Assembly (NCBI RefSeq): GCF_003207795.1
Contig: NZ_NIRT01000009.1
Location: forward strand, 1-64,000
From: Komagataeibacter nataicola
GTDB taxonomy: Bacteria > Pseudomonadota > Alphaproteobacteria > Acetobacterales > Acetobacteraceae
Direction: 5' to 3'
Length of the DNA stretch: 64,000 nt
In this document: in pieces, positions 51,609 through 61,000 of the stretch
How positions within the stretch are numbered: the first letter of the stretch is position 1
Layout of the letters: each line of letters starts with the position of its first letter
Made by a program: the position numbers and the translations under genes
The notes under the pieces: generated by a model
The model's input: only the letters and a program-made list of their open reading frames with translations
Told to the model about the DNA's origin: nothing
Databases searched by the model: none

Positions 51609-53708
51609 TTACAGACCCGCCTCGCCCATGAAAACCGATATCACCTTACGATAGGTCCGCTGCACGAAGCTGGTCGCGGTTGCGTGGATGCTGGCCATTC
51701 CCCTCATGCGCTGCCCTACCGGTGGCAATGGCCCGTCAGGCACGATAACCACCCGATAGACCGCTTCTTCAGGTACGACCGCATGGCTCGTCTCATCCCT
51801 ATGCGCCTTGATGTGACCACCGTAGGGCGATGCCTGTTCCAATGCATCGATTTCAGGGATCGAGGCAACCGAGATCGACTGCACATGCCCCGTTATCCGC
51901 GTAGCATCAGGGCTGTCGGCCCTGAAACTGGCCTGTGCGCCGGGCTGTATGAAACTGATATCCGTTTCATGCACGTATGCCTCGATGGCTGCATGGTCTG
52001 GTGTTATGAGCGACCCGATATAGTCATGCTGTTTCAAGGTATCACCGGCATGGATTTCCGGTGGAACATCCACCAGCATCCCGGCAAAGGGCGCGCGGAT
52101 GGTCAACTGCCTTATCGCTGCCTCGGCACGCAGGCGCTCGGCGGTTTCCTGTTCGATCCTGTCGCGCGTATCATCCAGCGAGGCAGTATCTTCCGTGCCA
52201 AACATCCGCTCGGACAGTGTGGCCTCCAGCGTCGCCAGCCGTGCGATTGAAACCGCACGGTCATGATCAAGCCCGGATGAGCGTAGTTCGGCCACGCTCT
52301 CGCCTGCCTGCACCACGCTGCCCGCAGGAAGCAGACGCACCACCATGCCCGGATCCGATGTATAAAGCAGGCTCTGTCCCTGTGCCCGCAATACGGCAGG
52401 CGCACGAACGGAATGGCTCCATGGCAGTATAAGGAATGCGAGAAGCATGGCAAAAGCCGCTCCCGTAACATGCACGCGGCGGCTGCCAGGCGCATCCAGG
52501 GCCTGCCGTGCCCATTGCGCCAGTTCCCCCATGATGGGCCGGGCGACAAAAAACCAGATTTCAATTCCCATCAGGACCACGCCCAGCGCGGGAAAAACCG
52601 CATGATAAACAACCAGTGCAATACCGGTGAACAGAAAAAAACGATAAAGCCATGTGGCAATACTGTAACCTGCCAGCATAAGCTCCCGGCGTGCGGGAAA
52701 GACCTCGGGCGGCGGGGTATTCTCGCCGAACAGGAGCTTGCGGGTGCGCCAGCGTGTCCATGCAAATGCGCGTTCCTGCAGGTTGGGAATACCCATCAGG
52801 TCGGAGAGGATATAATATCCGTCAAACCGCATGAGTGGGCTGAGATTGACCGACAGGGTCAGTATCCATGTGGAACTGCTTAGCGTGAACAGGCCATCCC
52901 GTAGTGGCCCGTCGGGCACGATGCTCCAGATAATGGTGGCCAGTGTAGCCAGCATGATTTCGGCCACCATGCCTGCGCAGTCAATGACCAGCCGGTCGCG
53001 CGCGCGGACCAGTCGCCACGCATCGGTTGTATCGGTCCATAAAACGGGGCACAGGACCAGAAAGGCGACACCCATGGCGGGTACGCGGCAGCCAAAATGC
53101 CGTGCCGCGATACCGTGGCCCAGTTCATGCACCATCTTGCTCAGTGTCAGCGCCAGTGCAATCCCGATTGCGCCCTGGGGAGTGATGAGATGCAAGAACC
53201 CCGCCGCATACAGGCTCCATTGCTGTATGACCAGAAACACCGCCAGCCCTACCGCCAGCCCCAGTCCGGTACAGAACGGGCGGGTAAAAAGCCAGTCTGT
53301 CAACGGCACGCAGCGTTTGAGGATGAGATCGGGATTGCACAGCCGCACGCGCAGGAACAGGTAATGATGCACGATCCATGACAGCAACGGTGGCCTGCGT
53401 GCCTGCCGCGCCAGCAATGCGCTGTCAGTACTGGTCTGGGCCGTGGTCAGCCCGGCCTGCCGCACGAAGGCGGCAAGGGCCATGACATCGGCTGCCTGTA
53501 CATCAAACGTGGTCTGGTCACTGACAACGCGGGCGATCATATCCGGATCAGCCAGCTCCCAGCGTTGCAGGATTTCCATTTCCATGCCGCCAAGGCGCAC
53601 GTAACGATGGCGGGCGGGGTCATAAAGGGTCCATGTCGGGGCTCCGGTTACAACGGGGCCACGCAGCAGTTCCAGGTCATCACGCAGGGCGGGCCAGGGC
53701 GCGTTCAT
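51609..53708 (-). CDS. PqqD-like / M50 site-2-protease-like / HlyD fusion membrane protein
   Basis: A 699-residue protein combining three parts. Residues ~15-90 look like a PqqD-type winged helix (YVRLGGMEMEILQRWELADP, DVMALAAFVRQAGL), a fold that elsewhere binds peptides. Residues ~140-420 are a polytopic M50 metalloprotease core with HELGH at 194-198 (zinc His/Glu) and FDGYY with Asp296 (third ligand). Residues ~430-690 form a HlyD-like adaptor with two lipoyl half-motifs (VVRLLPAGSVVQAGESVAEL; IRAPFAGMLVDVPPEIHAGD) and a coil between. Such fusions are known from export clusters and from some peptide-maturation loci. Last gene of a minus-strand operon with a TolC-type lipoprotein and two adaptors, divergent from a giant DUF4347 protein. 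Whether it cuts or only carries its client is unknown. Confidence 0.82.
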   Translation of the reverse strand: MNAPWPALRDDLELLRGPVVTGAPTWTLYDPARHRYVRLGGMEMEILQRWELADPDMIARVVSDQTTFDVQAADVMALAAFVRQAGLTTAQTSTDSALLARQARRPPLLSWIVHHYLFLRVRLCNPDLILKRCVPLTDWLFTRPFCTGLGLAVGLAVFLVIQQWSLYAAGFLHLITPQGAIGIALALTLSKMVHELGHGIAARHFGCRVPAMGVAFLVLCPVLWTDTTDAWRLVRARDRLVIDCAGMVAEIMLATLATIIWSIVPDGPLRDGLFTLSSSTWILTLSVNLSPLMRFDGYYILSDLMGIPNLQERAFAWTRWRTRKLLFGENTPPPEVFPARRELMLAGYSIATWLYRFFLFTGIALVVYHAVFPALGVVLMGIEIWFFVARPIMGELAQWARQALDAPGSRRVHVTGAAFAMLLAFLILPWSHSVRAPAVLRAQGQSLLYTSDPGMVVRLLPAGSVVQAGESVAELRSSGLDHDRAVSIARLATLEATLSERMFGTEDTASLDDTRDRIEQETAERLRAEAAIRQLTIRAPFAGMLVDVPPEIHAGDTLKQHDYIGSLITPDHAAIEAYVHETDISFIQPGAQASFRADSPDATRITGHVQSISVASIPEIDALEQASPYGGHIKAHRDETSHAVVPEEAVYRVVIVPDGPLPPVGQRMRGMASIHATATSFVQRTYRKVISVFMGEAGL

Positions 53709-53727
53709 GCTCCACCCTCCGGCCTGG

Positions 53728-55065
53728 CTAGAAGGAAAGCCATTGCCGTACTACGCCCAGCGGTTTGCGCAGGGCCCACAGCACAAGCATGTGCCGTGGG
53801 CCATAGATGCGTGCAGTGCCGCGCAGGCCAAGGCGGATATCGCTGTTCAGATCGGCACGCAGGGTATAGGCCAGCGTGCCCGCGGGCATGGGCGTACTGG
53901 CGTAGGAGGTAAAGACCAGATGCCCATCGGCCGGGTGGTCAGGATGGACATTGTCAAAAAAACGCACGCGCGCATCAGGGGCGAACCGGGCGGCCTCGGT
54001 TGCAGGCAGGCGGATCTCGATCCGGCGGGACAGGGCAGGAGCGATCATGAGAATACGCTCGCCTGCCTCCACCGGGCGGCCTGTCCATTCGGAGGGATCG
54101 TTATAAAGCGCCAGCCCGTCTATCGGGGCAGGCAGGGTGGCGCGGCGCAGCAGGTCGCTCTGGTAGCGCATCTGGGCTGCTTCCTCGTCAATACGGCCCT
54201 TAAGTTCACCGGCCTGCGCGCGGGCCTTGGCATCGAGCATGCCTGCCTGAATGGCTTCATCATACTGGGTGCGGGCTACTTCGAGCGCCTTGCGGGCGAC
54301 CTGGTACTGGCTTTCAAGCTGCGCGCGCTCCAGTTCCACCACTGGCATGCCGGCCCGCACGGCGGCATTAGGGGCGACATCAAGCTGATGGACGATACCG
54401 GCAAAGGGCGCACGCACATAGGTAGGGGCAACCGGCACGACCTCGGCCGGGGCCAGAACCCAAGAATGGACCGGATAGAGCGCCACCAGCAGAACGGCTG
54501 CCAGTATGGCGCCCACCCGCCTGCGCACCCGTGTATTGCGTGGTCGGGGTGGTTGTGAGGCGATAAGCTGCCGGCTTTCCGCATATTCGCCCCCGATCAT
54601 GCACAGGGCCTGGATATCGGGCTTTGTCCACGCATCCGCGCGTGCGACAAGCAGCGTACCCGCGCGGCCATGCCGCCCGGCCAACGGGATGAGCGCGGCG
54701 TGCGGGGCCATCCATTGCGCCCACTCATTGCGCAGTGCCGCAGGCAGGCTCCCGACATCAAGCATGACCGGACCCGGCTCGTGCGTGATGCTGTCGAATA
54801 CCCGGTCCAGCCAGCGTATGTAGGGAGCGGCGGGATCGAACACCGCCGTGCCGGATATGGCCGCAATCCGTGCCATATCCGTGCGGTAAAGGGCCGCCTG
54901 CTGGTAGGGCAGGATGTTATGGCTCTCGTTGACCAGCACGAAATCCAGCTCATCGGGCGCACAGGTCCGCAGGCGTTCGCACAGATGCACAAGGGCCGAC
55001 AGCCGCAGCAACGCGGCCTGCCGCCCCTGCTGCATGCGTGCGGGATCAGACGGGGGCGTGGTCAT
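53728..55065 (-). CDS. HlyD-family adaptor with N-terminal GAF-like cytosolic domain
   Basis: A 445-residue inner-membrane protein. Residues 1-165 are soluble and cytosolic (ALLRLSALVHLCERLRTCAP, then YQQAALYRTDMARIAAISGT, MLDVGSLPAALRNEWAQWMA), resembling a GAF-type domain. A transmembrane helix follows (VGAILAAVLLVALYPVHSWV), then a HlyD/MFP periplasmic part with lipoyl motif (VRAPFAGIVHQLDVAPNAAV), coiled coil (residues ~255-320) and return strand (LPAPIDGLALYNDPSEWTGR). Stop and next start are 19 bases apart, so it is co-expressed with the M50 fusion. The cytosolic domain could recognise the client or a signal (inference). Confidence 0.82.
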   Translation of the reverse strand: MTTPPSDPARMQQGRQAALLRLSALVHLCERLRTCAPDELDFVLVNESHNILPYQQAALYRTDMARIAAISGTAVFDPAAPYIRWLDRVFDSITHEPGPVMLDVGSLPAALRNEWAQWMAPHAALIPLAGRHGRAGTLLVARADAWTKPDIQALCMIGGEYAESRQLIASQPPRPRNTRVRRRVGAILAAVLLVALYPVHSWVLAPAEVVPVAPTYVRAPFAGIVHQLDVAPNAAVRAGMPVVELERAQLESQYQVARKALEVARTQYDEAIQAGMLDAKARAQAGELKGRIDEEAAQMRYQSDLLRRATLPAPIDGLALYNDPSEWTGRPVEAGERILMIAPALSRRIEIRLPATEAARFAPDARVRFFDNVHPDHPADGHLVFTSYASTPMPAGTLAYTLRADLNSDIRLGLRGTARIYGPRHMLVLWALRKPLGVVRQWLSF

Positions 55066-55085
55066 GATCAGGCGCCCGTCCGGCC

Positions 55086-55919
55086 TTACTGGCCAAACCG
55101 GGCTTCTCCCGTCATGCCCGGCAGCAGGTCCGGGGCGGCCTGGGTCAGTTTGCCATAAACCTTGATGGTCTTGCTGACCGGGTCCACCTTGCCCGAAACG
55201 CGGCTGACAGTTGCCGGGTAAGTGGCATCCGTTTCGAGTATGTGCACCCTGAACGGCGTGCCGGGCTGGAGGTGGCGCAGTTCCATGGACGAGACGATCA
55301 TGGAGAGTTCAAGCGAGATATCATCCAGAATTTCCAGCATGGGGGTCCCGGCTGAAAGATACTGGTAATTATGCACCATTGTATTGGAGACACGTCCGTC
55401 AAACGGCGCCTCGATCACGCATTGGGCCACAACCGCGCTGGCCATTTCCAGGTCGGCACTGGCTGCCTGTTCGTCGGCTGCGGCCGAACGCAGGTCCGAT
55501 ACACTCCATTGCCCGAGCGCCTTCATCTTGTTCTGTACATCCAGCAGGCCGCGGCGCTTGATGTATTCGGCATGGGCATGGGCCAGGGTCGCCTTCTGCT
55601 GGCCACAGCGGAAGGCTGCCAGAACGTCACCCTTGTGAAAGTGGTCACCATCACGGAAAGGAAATTTTTCAAGCTGGCCCGACATGCTGGCGCTGATCTG
55701 CGCACTCATGGGCGTGGTTACCTGCACGCTGGGGGCATGCCGGGTGGCCGTGCTGTCCGGCTCTGGCGCGGGCGGTGTTTCGGGCTGTGCGGCCAGCGGT
55801 GCCGTGGCGGCGGCCGGGCTGTCGGCGGGTGCAGGCGGTGGCGCGGCCTGGGCCAGAACCGTGCCGGGCACCAGGGCAAGCATCAGCGCGGGGATAAACG
55901 AATATGTACGCATATACAC
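55086..55919 (-). CDS. periplasmic adaptor subunit of the export operon
   Basis: A 277-residue secreted adaptor with signal peptide (MRTYSFIPALMLALVPGTVL-AQA), a 40-residue Ala/Pro-rich linker, a short membrane-fusion fold with one lipoyl half (ISASMSGQLEKFPFRDGDHF, then HKGDVLAAFRCGQQKATLAH), coil, and the second half (IEAPFDGRVSNTMVHNYQYL). The beta-barrel part ends PGMTGEARFGQ. It lacks a membrane anchor, unlike the other two adaptors of the operon, so three adaptor-like proteins coexist here. Start may be ATG 55919 or 55913. Twenty bases separate it from the following HlyD gene. Confidence 0.82.
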   Translation of the reverse strand: MYMRTYSFIPALMLALVPGTVLAQAAPPPAPADSPAAATAPLAAQPETPPAPEPDSTATRHAPSVQVTTPMSAQISASMSGQLEKFPFRDGDHFHKGDVLAAFRCGQQKATLAHAHAEYIKRRGLLDVQNKMKALGQWSVSDLRSAAADEQAASADLEMASAVVAQCVIEAPFDGRVSNTMVHNYQYLSAGTPMLEILDDISLELSMIVSSMELRHLQPGTPFRVHILETDATYPATVSRVSGKVDPVSKTIKVYGKLTQAAPDLLPGMTGEARFGQ

Positions 55920-56010
55920 AACCGGCTTTCCTCAATAAAAGGTGCCAGCACCGCCTGAGGCGATGTAGCTTTATAACATTACTTATTAATAATGAGTTAA
56001 GGGCGGCGGC

Positions 56011-57672
56011 TTAGCCCGGCCCGGGACCCGGATGTGCCGTGCCCGTCTGCGCAACAGGGGTGGAAGGCGGCGCAGCCTGCTGCACCGGCACGGCTACGGG
56101 TGTGGTGCTGCTGCCCGCATCCGGTTTCTTTACATTGTCGGGCAGGGTCAGGTCGGGCAGGCGGCCGTTTTCCCACAGGGCAATGGAATGTTCGACCTGT
56201 GCTGTCAGGTGCTTGAGGTCCTGGATATCGGCATTGGCGGGCACAAGATCCACGCCGATGGAGGCATACAGGTTGGCCAGTGCCTGATGGGTATGTGCAA
56301 GGCTGCGGCTGTATTCAAGCTGGCCCAGCAGGGCCGCCATCTGGTGGCGCACGCGGTTGGCCTCGGACTGCGCACCCGCAGCGGAGGCGGATACGGCAAG
56401 CTGCTCCATCTGCAGGCTGACATCATTGATCTGCCGCGAGGATTTGAGAAAGTCCACCGCCGTGACATATTTCTGCGCGCTCAGGTTGATCTGGGCCAGA
56501 ATGGCGACACTCAGCGCAAGGCGGCGCATTTCCGAGAGCTTGACATTGCCCTTGGCCACAGCGATGGCGCGCGGCCCCTGGATCATGTTGATCAGGTTGA
56601 CGGTCGCCCTGACCCCAATCTGACCCCAGATGTGGTGATAGAGCAGGGCGTTCGAATCAAAGTTGCCGTTCCCGATGGCGCCGATGCCGGGCATCATCTT
56701 CAGGATTTCCTTATAGACATCCTGCCGGTCAACCTTCTGCTGGTACACTTCCATGCGCAGTTCGGGGCGCATGACCAGCCCCATGCGCTCCAGCGTGGGA
56801 ATATCCAGATTGCCCAGCGGCTGCACATCCTGCGGGTGGGTGGCTAGGTTGAGCTTTTCATCCTGCGGCACGTTGATGAGGGAGGCGAGCTGGATCTGCG
56901 CGCCGACCAGCTCATCTTTTATGCGCCGCATCTCACCCAGGATCTGGATGATGTTCTGCTGGTAATCAAGCAGTGTAAGCGGGGACTGGAGATGCGCGTT
57001 ACCTGCATCCTGCGAGGCCGCCAGCATAACTTCCGCATCATGGATGATGGGGTCAAGGCGTGGCAGCATGACCTGGGCTGCCGCGGCTTCCCAGTAATTG
57101 GTGGTAACGGCCTTGACCAGATCGTTGATGGCGCGCCTGCGGCGCTCGACGGCGATCAGCGCGCGGAAGGCCTGCTGGCGGGCGGAGAAATAGCTGATCC
57201 CCGCATCCATCGCGTTCCATGAAAAGCTGATGTCGCCGCTGCCATGACTTGGCATTTCGGAATAAGAATAATCCAGCGAGCGCTGATTGGTGAATTCATC
57301 AATACTTTCAGCAGCATTGTTGTTGCTTCTGTCCGTATAGCCCGCATCGGCCGCAAGGTGCGGCAGCATCTGCATCAGCGCCAGATCAAGCTGCTTTTCC
57401 TGCTGGTTGATCTCAAGCTTGGCGACCTGTGAATCATAGTTGAACTTGAGCGCACGCGCAATGGCGGTGCCCAGCGTCAGGTCACCGTCGAGTGGCAGGT
57501 AACGGGCCACGATCGTGGCGTGATCCGCATCGGCGCGTTTGATATGGTCGGCCAGTGGCATGGGCTTGGGCCGCATGCCACAGCCCGCCAGAAGCACGAT
57601 TGTAGAAAGCGCAGCAAAGGAGGCCAGACGTGATCTGGCACAGGTAAGCTGATGCGTCACAGGATTTACCAT
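56011..57672 (-). CDS. TolC-family outer-membrane lipoprotein of the export operon
   Basis: A 553-residue outer-membrane factor with lipobox LLAGC (Cys31) after a short signal peptide. The OEP-type repeats are weaker than in classical RND partners but recognisable (GTAIARALKFNYDSQVAKLE, a TolC N-terminal motif; LMQMLPHLAADAGYTDRSNN; ERMGLVMRPELRMEVYQQKV; then a long coiled region). The last 45 residues are Pro/Thr/Ala-rich (VQQAAPPSTPVAQTGTAHPG) and may reach into the cell wall or periplasm. First gene of the minus-strand operon, reading away from the giant DUF4347 gene. Presumably supplies the exit channel for that protein. Confidence 0.82.
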   Translation of the reverse strand: MVNPVTHQLTCARSRLASFAALSTIVLLAGCGMRPKPMPLADHIKRADADHATIVARYLPLDGDLTLGTAIARALKFNYDSQVAKLEINQQEKQLDLALMQMLPHLAADAGYTDRSNNNAAESIDEFTNQRSLDYSYSEMPSHGSGDISFSWNAMDAGISYFSARQQAFRALIAVERRRRAINDLVKAVTTNYWEAAAAQVMLPRLDPIIHDAEVMLAASQDAGNAHLQSPLTLLDYQQNIIQILGEMRRIKDELVGAQIQLASLINVPQDEKLNLATHPQDVQPLGNLDIPTLERMGLVMRPELRMEVYQQKVDRQDVYKEILKMMPGIGAIGNGNFDSNALLYHHIWGQIGVRATVNLINMIQGPRAIAVAKGNVKLSEMRRLALSVAILAQINLSAQKYVTAVDFLKSSRQINDVSLQMEQLAVSASAAGAQSEANRVRHQMAALLGQLEYSRSLAHTHQALANLYASIGVDLVPANADIQDLKHLTAQVEHSIALWENGRLPDLTLPDNVKKPDAGSSTTPVAVPVQQAAPPSTPVAQTGTAHPGPGPG

Positions 57673-58010
57673 AAATTCGGGTTTGTGTTCGGGTAAGTAA
57701 GAAAAATTTAACCTAAGCTATAGAAAATATGGCCATTATTACCTGAATTTTCATAAGCTATGACTGGTATTGTCCACCTGATTAAGATTTTTCCGTGCTC
57801 AATTCCAATTCCTGCATGGTTAAGTATGGTGCCGTCACATTTCTGTCAACTTCATTTGTTGTAATGGGCGAAAAAAAAATGTAGATAAAATGCGATAATT
57901 GAATGCGCGACCCCGGCACCCCGCGAAGTGGTAATGATTCAGGTCATGGAATCCATATGGAACCCGTAATCTGGTATTGTTTTACAAATCGTTGATAAAA
58001 TGGATTTTTC
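57673..58010. promoter_or_regulatory. divergent promoter region between export operon and giant adhesin
   Basis: No gene is visible in these 338 bases. They are AT-rich relative to both neighbours and contain a run of nine A at 57871-57879. The region must hold promoters for the TolC-type gene (minus) and the DUF4347 gene (plus). No clear Shine-Dalgarno precedes ATG 58011. The homopolymer could tune promoter strength if its length varies. Confidence 0.55.
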
Positions 58011-61000
58011 ATGCGTCTTATTCTTGAGCAGAGATATCTCTTTGACGGCAGCGTGGCGCATGTCTCCCATCACCATGGAGCAGACAGACATCATGAGCAT
58101 CAGGGAGAAAATGCCCATGATGCCCCCGTTGTAGATGAAGCCGTCGGCGCTCTGCCCGATCTGCCTGCAACCGCTGGTACACATCCGTCAGGGCCTGAGC
58201 GTGATAGTGGAAAAAAAGACAGTTTTACCGACATCGTTTTTGTCGATTCCCGAGTAAGCGACTGGCGCGAACTCACGGCCTCGCTGGGCAATAACGTGGG
58301 CGTGGTGGTGGTGGACAACACGCGTGATGGCCTGTCCGTCGTCTCGCGCGTGTTGTCGCACCAGCAGAATCTTAACAGTGTCAGCTTCCTGACCTACGGT
58401 CAGGCAGGACAGATCGAGCTTGGCAGCACCACCATAAACGCCGCCACTCTCATGGCGGACAGCACACAGGTTGCCCAGTGGGGGGATGCGCTGGGGGCAA
58501 AAGGGCAGATTCTGTTCTGGGGCTGCGATGTGGGGCAGGGGGGCGCCGGGCAGGCGCTGGTGGACGACCTGCATATGCTGACCGGCGCGGGCGTTGCCGC
58601 CTCGACAGATGCCACGGGCCTTGGCCCCATGGGGGGGGACTGGACACTGGAGCGCACGGCCGGGCTGGACGGGAATGCGGTGGACAACCCGTTCTCCGCC
58701 ACGGCCGAGGCAGATTATGACAGCGTGCTGGATGCACCGACGGCCACGGTCAGCATTACGAACGCCAGCAGTACCAGCAACCTGCTGGGCAATGCCTTCT
58801 CCCAGAACATCACGTTTTCCAACAGTGCGGCCAATGGCGTGGGCTATGCTCCCTTTGTCGAGATATTCGCGCCCACCAACGCAACGCAGGATACGCCGCT
58901 GACCTCGGTAACCTATCTGGGGCAGAGCCTGTCCACCCGGGCGGTCACGCTGGTGAATGTCGATGGCACGGTCGGGGCCTATAATCCGTACAGCAGCGGC
59001 ACGGATGGCAAGCCGCAGTTCGTGGCGGCGCCTGCGGGCTTCAAGGCAGGCGATACCATGTATGTGGTCTCCCTGCCGTTTGGCAGTTACACGCCGGGGC
59101 AGCCCGCCCTTACGCTTACGGCAAATTTTGCCAATAACACGACCGAGTCCGTCGATGCGCCCACCGGTGCGGGGGCACCTGTTACCATCGCTGCGGCTGG
59201 TGGCTACCAGTATGGCGCCGATGCGCTCAACGACCCCGGCACCGACCCGACCATTCAGGGCGCGATTGTCACCAATCAGGTTGAGCAGAACATCGTGCAG
59301 GTCACTGCCGGTGTCATCACCTCGCCGCGTGGTGAGGATGAAGTGCCTACCGGCCCGGATTACCCCGCCACCTATGAAGTCACCGTCACCCCTGCCGAAG
59401 TGACGCAGGATAACGCCATCAGGAACGTGACGCTGAATGTCACCCTGCCTGACAGCGTCAATTACGCCAACAGCCTCATTACCCTGACCGGGGCCGATGG
59501 TTCGACCATAAGCGGCACGGCGACCTATGTGCCGCCCGCTGACGGCTCAACGGAGGGCGGTTCGGTCAAGATTACGCTCGATAGCGTGGCCTACAGCGCG
59601 CATGCTCCCTACAAGATTGATATCCCGGTCTATGTTGGCCAGACGGATGCGGCCGGGAATTCGATTCTCGATGCCTCTGGCGGCACGACATCGGCCACTA
59701 CCATTGCCGGGGGCACCGTATCCTATACCGGGAGCTGGACCCCACCCGTAGCCTCTGGCGGCACGGCGACCCCCGTTACGCTGGACCAGACGGTGGACAC
59801 ATCGCCCACCACGTTCAATGCCAAGGCATTCGCGGTGCAGGAGACGGATACGGTCACGAATGCGGATGGCAGCGCCACTGGCCTGGCCAATGGGCAGGTC
59901 ATGCCCGGCGATACCATCACGCATGACATCCATATCGAGAATTCGGATTATTATTCCAGCACCGGCATGGTGGTCTCCACCACGCTGAGCGATGGGCAGG
60001 CCCTGCAGCCCGGCACGAACCCGACCTTTACCTATACCGATGCCACCGGCACGTCGCATAGCGTGCAGCTGGGCAGCGCCTACTGGTCGGCCACGCCGGG
60101 CGAGAACGGGCAGACGGTGGTGAAAATGAACATCGCCCAGTATCTGGTCGATAACAACCTGCCCGCCATGGGTGCTGGCAGGCAGGGCACGATCAGCTAC
60201 GCCAGCACGGTGCTCGATGATTATACGGCTTCGAAAACGCCCGTTACGGAAGACAACACGATCAGCAGCAGCGTGAGTGTCAGCGCGCAGGCAACGGGGC
60301 CTGATGGCACGACCTCGCAGGTAAGCGACGATTCAAGCAGTACGCTTTCCGTGCCCAGTGGCGCGACGGGGCTGAAGATCGTGGCCATCAATGGCATTGC
60401 CGTTGATGGTGCGGATCCTGTCATCCACGCGGGTGATGCGGTGACCTATGAGGCGACCTATGCCCTCCAGACCGGCACCTACAGCGATCTCGACCTCTCA
60501 TCCTACCTGCCCCTGCCGCTATACGACACGAGCAACCCTACAGGCACCGGCGCTTCCGCCTTCACGGTGGCCAGCAGCACGGCCCTGTCCGACCAGCAGG
60601 CCGGTACCTACAGCGTGGTGAGCGTGCCGGGTGATGTCGATCCGGGTCAGGTAACGGTCTCGACGCAGTCATCGACCAACAGCATCAGCTTCGATATGGG
60701 CAGCAGCAACACCCCCGCCGCCACTGACGCTGGCAAGCAGGTGGCCGTGCTGTTTACCCTCAAGGCAACCTCAAGCCCCTTTGCCGATGGTCTGAGTCTG
60801 ACCAGCCAGGAGCAGTCCACCTTCACCAACGGAAAGAATGGCCAGACGGCCCAGTCCATCCTGTACCAGTCCGCCCTGCAGTCGATTACCGTTGGCGAGC
60901 CCGCAGCCGTTATCAAGACCGGCGTGGTGTCGGTCATGGATGGCGCCAGTGCGGACGCATCCGTCACCTACACGCCGCAGGCAACGGGTGAGGGAACGGA

